The notes under the pieces were generated by a model that searched no databases, was not told the origin of the DNA, and saw only the letters and a list, made by a program, of their open reading frames with translations. This document shows positions 8,999 to 16,200 of a stretch of DNA of 40,311 nucleotides, in pieces. The position numbers and the translations under genes were made by a program. Each line of letters starts with the position of its first letter. The first letter of the stretch is position 1. Source of the DNA: Flemingiibacterium sp964430755 (GTDB taxonomy: Bacteria; Bacillota; Clostridia; Oscillospirales; CAG-272); assembly GCA_964430755.1 (NCBI GenBank), contig CAYSFT010000016.1:1-40311 (forward strand). The letters run 5' to 3'.

Positions 8999-9012
8999 AG
9001 GAGGATTCTCTA

Positions 9013-9513
9013 ATGGAAAATAAAACTCTCAAAAAACGCAGATTCAATGCCATAGATGCGGTGATAATTCTTGTGATTGTCGCAGTTATAGGTGTGGCGG
9101 TGTTCCTCTTTTCGTCGGAAGAGGCTGAAATGCCGATGAATAAGGTAAAGCTCGAATATACCGTTGAGATAAAAACTCTTTCGGACGATATCGCGGCTGA
9201 ATTTAATATCGGCGACAGAATGGTGGATTCCGTTCAGAAATATAACCTTGGCGAGATAATCGCGGTTGAATATGACAATGCGGTGCATTACGGCAGGGAT
9301 ATTGTTAACGGAAAGTTGACTGCGTATGATTACCCGGATCATCAAAGGGTGATTCTTACAATGCTTGCCGATGCGACAATTGATGGAAACGGACGTTATC
9401 TGATTGATGGCGGATATGATATTTCAACCGGTACGGTGGTTTATATACGTTTGCCGGGCTTCAACGGAATCGGATACTGTACATCATTCAGCAGACCGGA
9501 GGTGAACGAGTGA
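9013..9513 (+). CDS. DUF4330-like single-pass membrane protein (first copy)
   Basis: This 166-aa protein has a short basic N terminus, one transmembrane segment (FNAIDAVIILVIVAVIGVAVFLF, given as residues about 11-32) and an extracytoplasmic domain. The N-terminal pattern and overall form match DUF4330, whose function is not known. A GGAGG site precedes the start. It follows the Wzy-like gene by 14 bp and is translationally coupled to a second copy of the same family. I infer a role in envelope polysaccharide assembly from context only. Confidence 0.7.
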   Translation: MENKTLKKRRFNAIDAVIILVIVAVIGVAVFLFSSEEAEMPMNKVKLEYTVEIKTLSDDIAAEFNIGDRMVDSVQKYNLGEIIAVEYDNAVHYGRDIVNGKLTAYDYPDHQRVILTMLADATIDGNGRYLIDGGYDISTGTVVYIRLPGFNGIGYCTSFSRPEVNE

Positions 9514-10028
9514 TGAGTGAGAAGAATATTAAAACCAAAAAAGAAAGAAAATTCAAGCCGAATATAATTGATTTTCTGATTGTTATTATTGCGATCGGCG
9601 TTGTTGTCGGAATCGTTATGAGAATGGGTGTTATTGACAAGATCACGGTGGGCAATAAGCTTGAGGAGGCAAGAATATCCTTCATAATCAGAGACATCAG
9701 CGGCGAATCCGAAAGCTATTTTAAAAACGGTGATCCTTATAACAGCAAAACACATCAGTGTTATATCGGTACACTTGAAACGATCAATTCGAGACGTGCT
9801 GTTAAATACATTGAAAATGAAAACGGCAGAATGGTAAAAACCGAAAGTGCAGACAACCGTATTGATATGTTATGTACGTTGATCGGAGAGGGAACATTCA
9901 CATCTGATGGCTTTTTCCTCGGCGGTTCAACACACATCGCTCCCGGCTCGGAGATAAATTTTACCAGCCCTAACATTGTCGGAGTTTTTACGGTGACCGA
10001 TATTCAGCCGATTGACGGAACAAAATAA
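9513..10028 (+). CDS. DUF4330-like single-pass membrane protein (second copy)
   Basis: This 171-aa paralogue has the same plan as its upstream neighbour: a Lys-rich N terminus, one membrane segment (IIDFLIVIIAIGVVVGIVM, residues about 18-36) and an outer domain of about 130 residues. The start ATG at 9513 shares one base with the upstream stop (TGATG) and has GGAGGTG 7 nt before it. A GTG three bases earlier is less likely. Identity to the first copy is low beyond the N terminus, so this is an old duplication. It is the last gene before a strong terminator. Confidence 0.7.
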   Translation: MSEKNIKTKKERKFKPNIIDFLIVIIAIGVVVGIVMRMGVIDKITVGNKLEEARISFIIRDISGESESYFKNGDPYNSKTHQCYIGTLETINSRRAVKYIENENGRMVKTESADNRIDMLCTLIGEGTFTSDGFFLGGSTHIAPGSEINFTSPNIVGVFTVTDIQPIDGTK

Positions 10029-10034
10029 TTTTTC

Positions 10035-10073
10035 GGAGCTGCCTTGATGCTTATTGAGGCGGTTCCTTTTTTT
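10035..10073 (+). terminator. Terminator of the rimM-DUF4330 operon
   Basis: GGAGCTGCCT pairs with AGGCGGTTCC (10 bp with two G-T wobbles) around a 12-nt loop, followed by seven T residues. Confidence 0.85.
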
Positions 10074-10191
10074 GACGGCGTAAGATGAGAATTGGTAAAT
10101 TTTGTAAAAAAGAAGGCGATTTTTTGGTAAAACACCCGAAAATGGCAGAGAAAATGCACCCGGAAGCGACAAATTATATGCAAAAAAACTA

Positions 10192-10220
10192 TTGATTTTA
10201 TTATAAAAATTTGATATACT
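10192..10220 (+). promoter_or_regulatory. Promoter of ptsH
   Basis: TTGATT, a 17-bp spacer and TATACT. Transcription from here gives a leader of about 125 nt before ptsH. The 10074-10191 stretch before it shows nothing coding. Confidence 0.7.
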
Positions 10221-10252
10221 ATAAACAGTATTATTCAAAATCGGAGTCATAG

Positions 10253-10284
10253 CCGACGCTTTAAATTATGAATTCTCGCGTCGG
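10253..10284 (+). promoter_or_regulatory. Hairpin in the ptsH leader
   Basis: CCGACGC pairs perfectly with GCGTCGG around an 18-nt AT-rich loop. No T run follows, so it is not a terminator. It lies in the transcribed leader, about 67 nt before the start codon. Confidence 0.55.
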
Positions 10285-10351
10285 TAATAGATTAAAACGA
10301 AATTTTACCGTATTTTTTCAATATTCAAATTTAATGTTAGGAGCGTATTCT

Positions 10352-10615
10352 ATGATTTCCCGTAATGTTACTATTCAGAATAACGTCGGTCTTCATGCAA
10401 GACCTGCAACCTTCTTCATCCAGAAAGCTAACTCTTTCCAGAGCTCTCTTTGGGTTGAAAAGGAAGACAGACGCGTTAACGCAAAGAGCCTTCTCGGCGT
10501 TCTTTCCCTCGGAATAACCAAGGGTATGACTATCACTCTTATTGCCGATGGAAGCGATGAGAACGAGGCACTTGACGGTCTTTGCGAGCTTATCGACACC
10601 GGATTTGGTGAATAA
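10352..10615 (+). CDS. ptsH: Phosphocarrier protein HPr
   Basis: HPr carries phosphate from enzyme I to the sugar-specific IIA proteins of the PTS. In Firmicutes it is also phosphorylated on Ser46 by HPr kinase for CcpA-mediated carbon control. The 87-aa product has the phosphorylated His15 in VGLHARPA and Ser46 in NAKSLLGV, exactly at the canonical numbers, so it is HPr rather than Crh. The start at 10352 has TAGGAG upstream; a longer frame from 10268 would begin inside the leader hairpin. It is monocistronic by layout, without ptsI beside it, which is common in Clostridia. Confidence 0.96.
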   Translation: MISRNVTIQNNVGLHARPATFFIQKANSFQSSLWVEKEDRRVNAKSLLGVLSLGITKGMTITLIADGSDENEALDGLCELIDTGFGE

Positions 10616-10616
10616 T

Positions 10617-10695
10617 AGCGACTCGGTGGGCTGATGCTCACAAATCGCTGATGTGCGGATGCTTTCCGCAGGAGATTAATAGTTTTGACGAGTCG
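10617..10695 (+). promoter_or_regulatory. Possible antiterminator or riboswitch-like fold between ptsH and uvrC
   Basis: CGACTCG (10619-10625) is complementary to CGAGTCG (10689-10695), which forms the 5' arm of the terminator at 10687-10734. Between them lie two hairpins: GTGGGC/GCTCAC with a TGAT loop (10626-10641) and TGCGGA/TCCGCA with a 5-nt loop (10654-10670). The result would be a three-way junction that excludes the terminator. A competing pairing AGCGA (10617-10621) with TCGCT (10645-10649) would free the terminator. I recognise no known riboswitch consensus here. The pairing is seen in sequence; its function is inference. Confidence 0.35.
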
Positions 10696-10734
10696 TAGTA
10701 TGCTGCTGCAGCGAGGGCTCGTCTTTGCTTTTTT
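10687..10734 (+). terminator. Terminator between ptsH and uvrC
   Basis: GACGAGTC pairs with GGCTCGTC (8 bp, one wobble), enclosing a small GCTG/CAGC hairpin, followed by TTTGCTTTTTT. It ends ptsH transcription, or attenuates read-through into uvrC, which has no clear promoter of its own. Confidence 0.75.
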
Positions 10735-10765
10735 GTAACGATTGTTTTTTGGGGTACGGTGGGTT

Positions 10766-12631
10766 ATGGATAGAGAAGAAAAACAAATAAACAAAAATGA
10801 CCGCCGTGTTGAGTTGCTTGAAAAAGCGAACAGTCTGCCGCAGCGTCCGGGCGTTTATATCATGCGCGATAAGGGCGGCAAGGTTGTTTATGTCGGCAAG
10901 TCACGCTCGCTGAAGAACCGTGTGTCGCAATATTTTCACGAGGCAGCGCACCATAACGAAAAAACTCGCCGAATGGTGATGAGTGTCCATTCATTCGATT
11001 ATATTCTGACCGACACCGAGATTGAGGCGCTGTCACTTGAAAACAGTCTGATTAAGCAGTATACGCCAAAATATAATATCAGATTAAAGGATGCAAAATC
11101 GTATCCGTATATAAAAATGACGGTGAACGATGAATATCCGCGCCTTTCGGTTACAAGACGCAGACTTGCGGACGGTGCGAAATATTACGGCCCGTATTCG
11201 AGTATTTCTGCCGTTTACAGTATTCTCGGAACGATACAGAAATCGTTTGGTATTGCTTCCTGCAATAAAGAATTTCCGCGCGACATAGGAAAGGGAAGAC
11301 CTTGCCTTAACCGCCATATCGGACTTTGCTTGGCGCCGTGTACCGGTGAGGTATCATCCGAGGAATACCGTGCGATCTTTAAGGAAATTAACAGCTTTCT
11401 GCGCGGCTCGTTCCGTGAATGTGAGCAGTCGCTTCGTGAGAAGATGGAGTACGCCTCGGAAAATCTGATGTTTGAAGCGGCGGCGAGATACCGTGACCGT
11501 ATTGAGGCATTATCAAAGCTTTGGCAGAGGCAGAAGGTGGTTGGTTCGCCCGATGCGGAGCAGGACGTTATCGCGCTTTATACGGACGATATCTGTTCGT
11601 GTATATCGGTGTTTTATATCCGAGGCGGTACTATTACGGACAATGAGCATTTTCTCTTTCCTGCCGAGCAGATCATCGACGAGGAGAATATGTCGGCATT
11701 TTTATCCGAGCTTTACAATATCCGCGAGTATGTTCCGCATGAGATAATACTCGATTTCACTCTCCCCGATGCGGAGCTTGATGCGCTTGCCGAAACGATG
11801 CGTATGCGTGTCGGTTATAAGCCTGAAATACGTACACCGGAACGAGGTGACCGCCGCAGGCTTTGCGAGATGGTTTACGATAACGCCAAACAACAGGCGC
11901 TTCTTTATAAGGCACAGTCGGAAAAGGACAACAAGATACTTGTCAAGCTTGCTTCAATGCTTGCGCTGGAGGTCGTGCCCGAGCGTATTGAGGCGTATGA
12001 TATCTCGAATTTCGGTAAAGACAATATAACTGCAGGTATGATCGTTGCAGAGAACGGCAAGCTGAAAAAGTCCGATTACCGCACGTTCAAGATAAAAACA
12101 ACGGACGGTATTGACGACTACGGTGCGATGCGTGAGGCACTGTCGCGCAGACTCGCACATCTGACTGACGAATCGTTCGGTGCGGCGCCTGATCTGATAC
12201 TGCTTGACGGCGGACGCGGACACGTTTCCGTGGTTCGTGAGCTGATGGCGGAGCTTGGCTGTGAGATACCTGTTTTCGGTATGGTCAAGGATGAATTTCA
12301 TAAAACACGTGCGCTGACGGATGACGTGAATGAGATCAGTATCGCACGTGAGCAGGCGGTGTTTGTGTTTGTATATAAGCTTCAGGAGGAAGTACACCGC
12401 TATACAATCGGCAGAATGGAGAGCGCAAAATCAAAAACACTCAAGCATTCGATGCTTGAAGAAATAGAGGGCATCGGAACGATAAAGGCGAAGAGTCTGC
12501 TTGCACATTTTCGCAGTATCGCCGCGATAAAAAAGGCCAGCAAAACCGAGCTTATGAGGGTTTCGGGAATCACTGCGGCAAACGCTGATGCCATAATAGA
12601 ACACTACAACAGTAAGGAGAAACAAAAATGA
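10766..12631 (+). CDS. uvrC: Excinuclease ABC subunit C
   Basis: UvrC makes both incisions in nucleotide excision repair after UvrA and UvrB locate the lesion. The 621-aa protein has the GIY-YIG nuclease at the N terminus (GVYIM at about 29, VYVGKS at about 41). A UVR motif for UvrB contact lies around residues 215-245. The RNase H-like endonuclease domain includes EAYDISNF and LILLDGGRGH. The C terminus carries a helix-hairpin-helix pair (IEGIGTIKAKSLL and RVSGITAANADAI). The start at 10766 has only a poor GGTGGG site; an in-frame ATG at 10742 overlaps the preceding terminator tail. It overlaps rsmD by ATGA. Confidence 0.95.
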   Translation: MDREEKQINKNDRRVELLEKANSLPQRPGVYIMRDKGGKVVYVGKSRSLKNRVSQYFHEAAHHNEKTRRMVMSVHSFDYILTDTEIEALSLENSLIKQYTPKYNIRLKDAKSYPYIKMTVNDEYPRLSVTRRRLADGAKYYGPYSSISAVYSILGTIQKSFGIASCNKEFPRDIGKGRPCLNRHIGLCLAPCTGEVSSEEYRAIFKEINSFLRGSFRECEQSLREKMEYASENLMFEAAARYRDRIEALSKLWQRQKVVGSPDAEQDVIALYTDDICSCISVFYIRGGTITDNEHFLFPAEQIIDEENMSAFLSELYNIREYVPHEIILDFTLPDAELDALAETMRMRVGYKPEIRTPERGDRRRLCEMVYDNAKQQALLYKAQSEKDNKILVKLASMLALEVVPERIEAYDISNFGKDNITAGMIVAENGKLKKSDYRTFKIKTTDGIDDYGAMREALSRRLAHLTDESFGAAPDLILLDGGRGHVSVVRELMAELGCEIPVFGMVKDEFHKTRALTDDVNEISIAREQAVFVFVYKLQEEVHRYTIGRMESAKSKTLKHSMLEEIEGIGTIKAKSLLAHFRSIAAIKKASKTELMRVSGITAANADAIIEHYNSKEKQK

Positions 12632-13185
12632 GAATTATTACAGGAAGCGCACGCGGAACAAAGCTTGCGACACTTGAGGGAGAAGCAACACGTCCGACCG
12701 CAGAGCGAGTTAAAGAAGCGATCTTCAGCATGATACAGTTTGACCTGCCAGACGCACATATACTTGACCTTTTCGCAGGAAGCGGTCAGCTCGGACTCGA
12801 AGCACTCAGCAGAGGAGCCGAAAAAGCACATTTGGTTGACCGAAGTGCAGAGGCGACGGCTATAATCAAACAGAACGCACAGAAAACCCATCTTTGGGAT
12901 CGCTGCCGCGTTGTGACGATGGATTATGCCGACTATATCCGCGGTACAAAGGGCGAGAAATTTGACTTTATTTTTCTCGATCCGCCATATGGAAGCGGTA
13001 TGCTTAAAGGTGCGCTTGAGAAGCTTGCGGCGAGTGATATTATTGCCGATGGAGCTTGGATTTTCTGCGAGGACGAAACCGATGATATTTTCGGCGGCGA
13101 TGACGCTCTTGCGGAAAAATACAACGTCGAAAAGCAGAACCGTTACGGCCGTGTTTATATCACGGTGTTGACTTTGAAAAAGTAA
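12628..13185 (+). CDS. rsmD: 16S rRNA (guanine-966-N2)-methyltransferase RsmD
   Basis: This 185-aa SAM-dependent methyltransferase modifies G966 of 16S rRNA during 30S assembly. It opens with the family signature MRIITGSARGTKL and TRPTAERVKEAIFSM. The SAM-binding motif I is LDLFAGSGQLGLEALSRGA, and the catalytic motif is DPPY within FIFLDPPYGSG. It starts four bases before the end of uvrC (ATGA) with AAGGAG upstream, and precedes coaD by 14 bp; rsmD-coaD is a widely conserved pair in Firmicutes. Confidence 0.94.
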   Translation: MRIITGSARGTKLATLEGEATRPTAERVKEAIFSMIQFDLPDAHILDLFAGSGQLGLEALSRGAEKAHLVDRSAEATAIIKQNAQKTHLWDRCRVVTMDYADYIRGTKGEKFDFIFLDPPYGSGMLKGALEKLAASDIIADGAWIFCEDETDDIFGGDDALAEKYNVEKQNRYGRVYITVLTLKK

Positions 13186-13199
13186 GGAGATTATTATTT

Positions 13200-13691
13200 A
13201 TGTTAAACCCGAGAAAAGTTCTTATCCCCGGCAGCTTTGATCCGCCGACTGTCGGTCATTACGATATTGTCAAGCGTGCGGCGGCGATGTTTGATGAGGT
13301 GTATGTTGTTGCGTTTGTGAATTCATCGAAGCATGAACGTTTTTCTGTTTCGGAAAGACTCAAAATGCTCCATGCGGCGTTTGACGGCATTAAAAATGTA
13401 CGCGTTGACGTTTCGCAGGAATTGCTTGCGGATTATGCGGCAGAGCATGGGCTTGGAACTATCGTTAAAGGTGCACGCTCGGCGACCGATTTTGACTACG
13501 AAATGTCGCTTTCACTCATCAACCGTTCGCTCAATTCCGAGCTTGATACCCTCATCATTCCGACCAAGGCAGAGTATATGCACGTAAGCTCGACGATGGT
13601 ACGTGAGATGATTCGCTATGGCTGTGATTACACTGATGCCGTTCCCGGTGGAGTGGCAGATCTGATTGCCGGATTTTTGAAGAACGAATAA
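13200..13691 (+). CDS. coaD: Phosphopantetheine adenylyltransferase
   Basis: CoaD transfers AMP from ATP to 4'-phosphopantetheine, the penultimate step of coenzyme A synthesis. The 163-aa protein has the nucleotidyltransferase motif GSFDPPTVGH (the TxGH form of HxGH) at residues about 11-20, VKGARSATDFDYE in the middle and the SSTMVREM motif (ISSTxVR in most homologues) near residue 130. The length is typical. AAGGAG lies 10 nt before the start. No clear terminator follows; the 13692-13805 gap holds only AT-rich sequence before the dcw promoter. Confidence 0.95.
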   Translation: MLNPRKVLIPGSFDPPTVGHYDIVKRAAAMFDEVYVVAFVNSSKHERFSVSERLKMLHAAFDGIKNVRVDVSQELLADYAAEHGLGTIVKGARSATDFDYEMSLSLINRSLNSELDTLIIPTKAEYMHVSSTMVREMIRYGCDYTDAVPGGVADLIAGFLKNE

Positions 13692-13805
13692 CCATAAATT
13701 GGAAATAAAAACACATATTAGTAGAACATACAAAAACGTGGTCGAATAATCGGTAAAAAGTGAAAAAATAATTTGCATATCTGCAAAAAAATCTCTCAAA
13801 ACCTA

Positions 13806-13834
13806 TTGCATTTATTTGAAAGATGTTGTATAAT
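13806..13834 (+). promoter_or_regulatory. Promoter of the dcw cluster
   Basis: TTGCAT, a 17-bp spacer and a perfect TATAAT. GTGGTGGTG follows at 13836-13844, and AAAGTGG lies at 13856-13862. MraZ represses its own promoter in other bacteria by binding repeated GTGG-type boxes, so these are candidate operators (inference). Confidence 0.75.
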
Positions 13835-13903
13835 AGTGGTGGTGAATTTAGGTTCAAAGTGGTTTAAATTTCCACAAAAGAGGTGCGAGAGGGGTGAGCA
13901 TTG

Positions 13904-14323
13904 ATGTTGACAGGCGAATATTTACACACAATCGACGTGAAATCGCGTGTATTCGTTCCGGCGAAGCTGCGTGAATCCCTCGGTGAAACATTTGTGCTCT
14001 CGCGCGGACTTGACGGTTGCCTTTCGCTTTACCATCTTGACGAATGGCAGAAGTTCAGCGAAAAGCTGGCGGCACTTCCAAATTCGCAGACAAAGAACAT
14101 CAAGAGATTCTTATTCACTTTTGCATCGGAGGTAACACCCGATGCTCACGGACGCATAACCATCCCACAGGGACTTCGCGAATATGCGATGCTCTCAAAG
14201 GAAGCGGCATTCCTCGGTGTCGGCGATCATGCCGAGATTTGGGATGCGGAGCGTTGGAACACAATGAAGAGTGGCGATGACGCTGCAATGATCGAAGAGC
14301 AGATGAAGGAGCTTGGACTGTAA
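13904..14323 (+). CDS. mraZ: Transcriptional regulator MraZ
   Basis: MraZ is the conserved first gene of the division and cell-wall cluster, a ring-forming DNA-binding protein that regulates the cluster. The 139-aa product has two SpoVT/AbrB-like halves: YLHTIDVKSRVFVPAKLRE near the N terminus and DAHGRITIPQGLREYA around residue 85. The start ATG at 13904 has AGGGGTG 7 nt upstream; a TTG three bases earlier is less likely. It is followed after two bases by rsmH. Possible binding boxes lie in the leader immediately after the promoter. Confidence 0.95.
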   Translation: MLTGEYLHTIDVKSRVFVPAKLRESLGETFVLSRGLDGCLSLYHLDEWQKFSEKLAALPNSQTKNIKRFLFTFASEVTPDAHGRITIPQGLREYAMLSKEAAFLGVGDHAEIWDAERWNTMKSGDDAAMIEEQMKELGL

Positions 14324-14325
14324 AA

Positions 14326-15276
14326 ATGGATAACATGGCACCTGCCTTTTCGCATTACTCGGTGCTGCTTGATGAATCAATAGACGGACTTGCTATTAAG
14401 CCTGACGGTATTTACGTTGACTGTACGCTTGGCGGCGGCGGTCATTCGGAAGCGATTGCCTCACGTCTTAACAGAGGCGGACGTCTCATTTCCATCGACC
14501 AGGACACAGCGGCGATCAGAGCTTCAAAAATAAGACTTGAAAAATATGCCGACCGTATTGAGTTTGTGCGCGATAATTTCCGCAATGTCGGAGACGTGCT
14601 GACAAGACTCGGCATTGATAAAATAGACGGCGCTATAATCGACCTTGGCGTTTCGTCATATCAGCTCGACACTCCGGAGCGCGGATTCTCATATATGCAC
14701 GATGCACCGCTTGATATGCGTATGGATCCCGATGCGGCACTTGATGCACGTGAGGTGGTTAACACCTATTCGGAGGAACAGCTTAAAAAGATAATATTCG
14801 AATACAGCGAGGAGAGGTTTGCCGGACGTATCGCGGCGAAGATCTGCGATGTGCGCGAGAGAAAGAGTATTGAAACGACCTATGAGCTTGTTGATATAAT
14901 CAAATCCGCGATACCTGCAAAAGCCCGTGAGGATGGACCTCATCCGGCAAAGCGTACATTCCAGGCGATACGCATTGAGGTTAATTCGGAGCTGTCGATC
15001 ATTGAACCGACGCTTGACGCGCTTATATATGCGCTTGGCGAGGGCGGCAGACTCTCTGTTATAACCTTCCATTCGCTCGAGGACCGCATCGTTAAGCAGA
15101 CGTTTGCAAAGGCGTCACGCGGATGCACCTGCCCGAGCAATTTCCCTGTTTGCGTTTGCGGAAACAAACCGAAAATCAAAACTGTCACTCATAAGCCGAT
15201 TTTACCGTCGGAGCATGAGCTTGAGGAAAATCCGCGCTCCAGAAGCGCGAAGCTGAGAGTGGCGCAAAAGCTTTGA
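14326..15276 (+). CDS. rsmH: 16S rRNA (cytosine-1402-N4)-methyltransferase RsmH (MraW)
   Basis: RsmH methylates N4 of C1402 in the 16S rRNA decoding centre. The 316-aa protein begins with FSHYSVLLDESIDGL and the SAM motif VDCTLGGGGHSEAI. It contains IDLGVSSYQLD, the helical insertion around EYSEERFAGRIA, and AKRTFQAIRIEVN. VITFHSLEDRIVKQ and a late Cys-rich stretch (CTCPSNFPVCVC) are also typical. The start is at 14326; an ATG three codons on is possible. It follows mraZ directly, as in nearly all bacteria that have both. Confidence 0.95.
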   Translation: MDNMAPAFSHYSVLLDESIDGLAIKPDGIYVDCTLGGGGHSEAIASRLNRGGRLISIDQDTAAIRASKIRLEKYADRIEFVRDNFRNVGDVLTRLGIDKIDGAIIDLGVSSYQLDTPERGFSYMHDAPLDMRMDPDAALDAREVVNTYSEEQLKKIIFEYSEERFAGRIAAKICDVRERKSIETTYELVDIIKSAIPAKAREDGPHPAKRTFQAIRIEVNSELSIIEPTLDALIYALGEGGRLSVITFHSLEDRIVKQTFAKASRGCTCPSNFPVCVCGNKPKIKTVTHKPILPSEHELEENPRSRSAKLRVAQKL

Positions 15277-15303
15277 TATAAAACATTTCAGGAGGTACGG
15301 CAA

Positions 15304-16074
15304 ATGACCGAAGCGGCATTCAAAAAGAAAAAGAATACTAAAGCGTCAAGTGGTGAGCGTATCTCCACACATCCGTCTTACACAGAATATTCGTGGGATT
15401 CGATCGTTACAAACGGTACACCGGCTCAATCTGCGGCTTCAACAACTGCGCAGACACGCCGTCCCGCTCCGGTACAGTCAACTGCGGCAGTACGTCGTCC
15501 GTCCGCTGTCTCACAGCCGATGACAAAGCGCGGTGCGGCAGAAAAGACCGTTTCCGGCGCAGAAAAGAAAACTGCGGAAAAATCAGCTGTAAGCACTGCA
15601 CCTGCTGTAAGTGTTAAGGAAAAAGCGGCGGTTAAGAAGAAAGTAAAATCGGTTGTTAATATACACACTATTACAACCGAGAAAAAGTATGCTTTCCCGA
15701 TGTCACTTGTGATCGTTGCGCTTTGCTTTACTGTGCTTATCATGTCGATAGTTACGACGCTTGTACAGGTGAGCGAGATCACAACCGAGAATTCCGCTTT
15801 GCAGAGACAGTATAATTCACTGGTTTCCGAGGAAAATGAGCTTCGTCTGCGTCTTGAAACACGTGATGACCTTCGTGTTGTTGAGGCGATGGCAAAGGAT
15901 GAACTCGGAATGGTTAAGAAAGACCAGGTTGAGCGTTATTATTTAACGGTACATAAAGAGGACAGAATCGAGATCGTTGAAGAAGCACCGGAGGAGAAGG
16001 CAAGTATTGTTGATAACATTATGAGCTTCGGCGGTTCGCTTGTTGAGCGTATAAGAAATGCGTTCGGCTTCTAA
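15304..16074 (+). CDS. ftsL: FtsL-like cell division protein with long disordered N-terminal tail
   Basis: The position between rsmH and the division transpeptidase and the architecture identify an FtsL/DivIC-type protein, although sequence identity in this family is always low. Residues 1-130 are a low-complexity tail rich in Ala, Thr, Lys, Arg and Pro. A single membrane segment spans about 131-153. A coiled coil follows (SEITTENSALQRQYNSL and on), then KDELGMVKKDQVERYYL, like the end of FtsL/DivIC domains. At 256 aa it is about twice the usual length because of the tail. GGAGG precedes the start. It would link FtsQ and the transpeptidase in the divisome. Confidence 0.8.
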   Translation: MTEAAFKKKKNTKASSGERISTHPSYTEYSWDSIVTNGTPAQSAASTTAQTRRPAPVQSTAAVRRPSAVSQPMTKRGAAEKTVSGAEKKTAEKSAVSTAPAVSVKEKAAVKKKVKSVVNIHTITTEKKYAFPMSLVIVALCFTVLIMSIVTTLVQVSEITTENSALQRQYNSLVSEENELRLRLETRDDLRVVEAMAKDELGMVKKDQVERYYLTVHKEDRIEIVEEAPEEKASIVDNIMSFGGSLVERIRNAFGF

Positions 16075-16124
16075 AGCACGTATTAATTGCGCTTTACATT
16101 AATATAATTACCATATGAACAAGC

Positions 16125-16165
16125 TTCGGAGAGTAGGCACCTTTTTTCAGCGCTTACTCTCCGAA
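16125..16165 (+). promoter_or_regulatory. Long hairpin between ftsL and the division transpeptidase gene
   Basis: TTCGGAGAGTAGGC pairs with GCTTACTCTCCGAA: 14 bp with one wobble, loop of about 13 nt that contains the T run. No T run follows the stem, so it is not a standard terminator. It lies 36 bp before the next start codon and may be an RNA processing or stability element. Confidence 0.6.
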
Positions 16166-16200
16166 ATTTCCCGTATTTATAGTGATTTTGGGAGGTAAAA

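Noticed and set aside
10631..10654. Hammerhead-like CTGATG motifs
   Set aside because: Neither copy is CTGATGA, and no matching GAAA core or third helix is arranged around a cleavage site.
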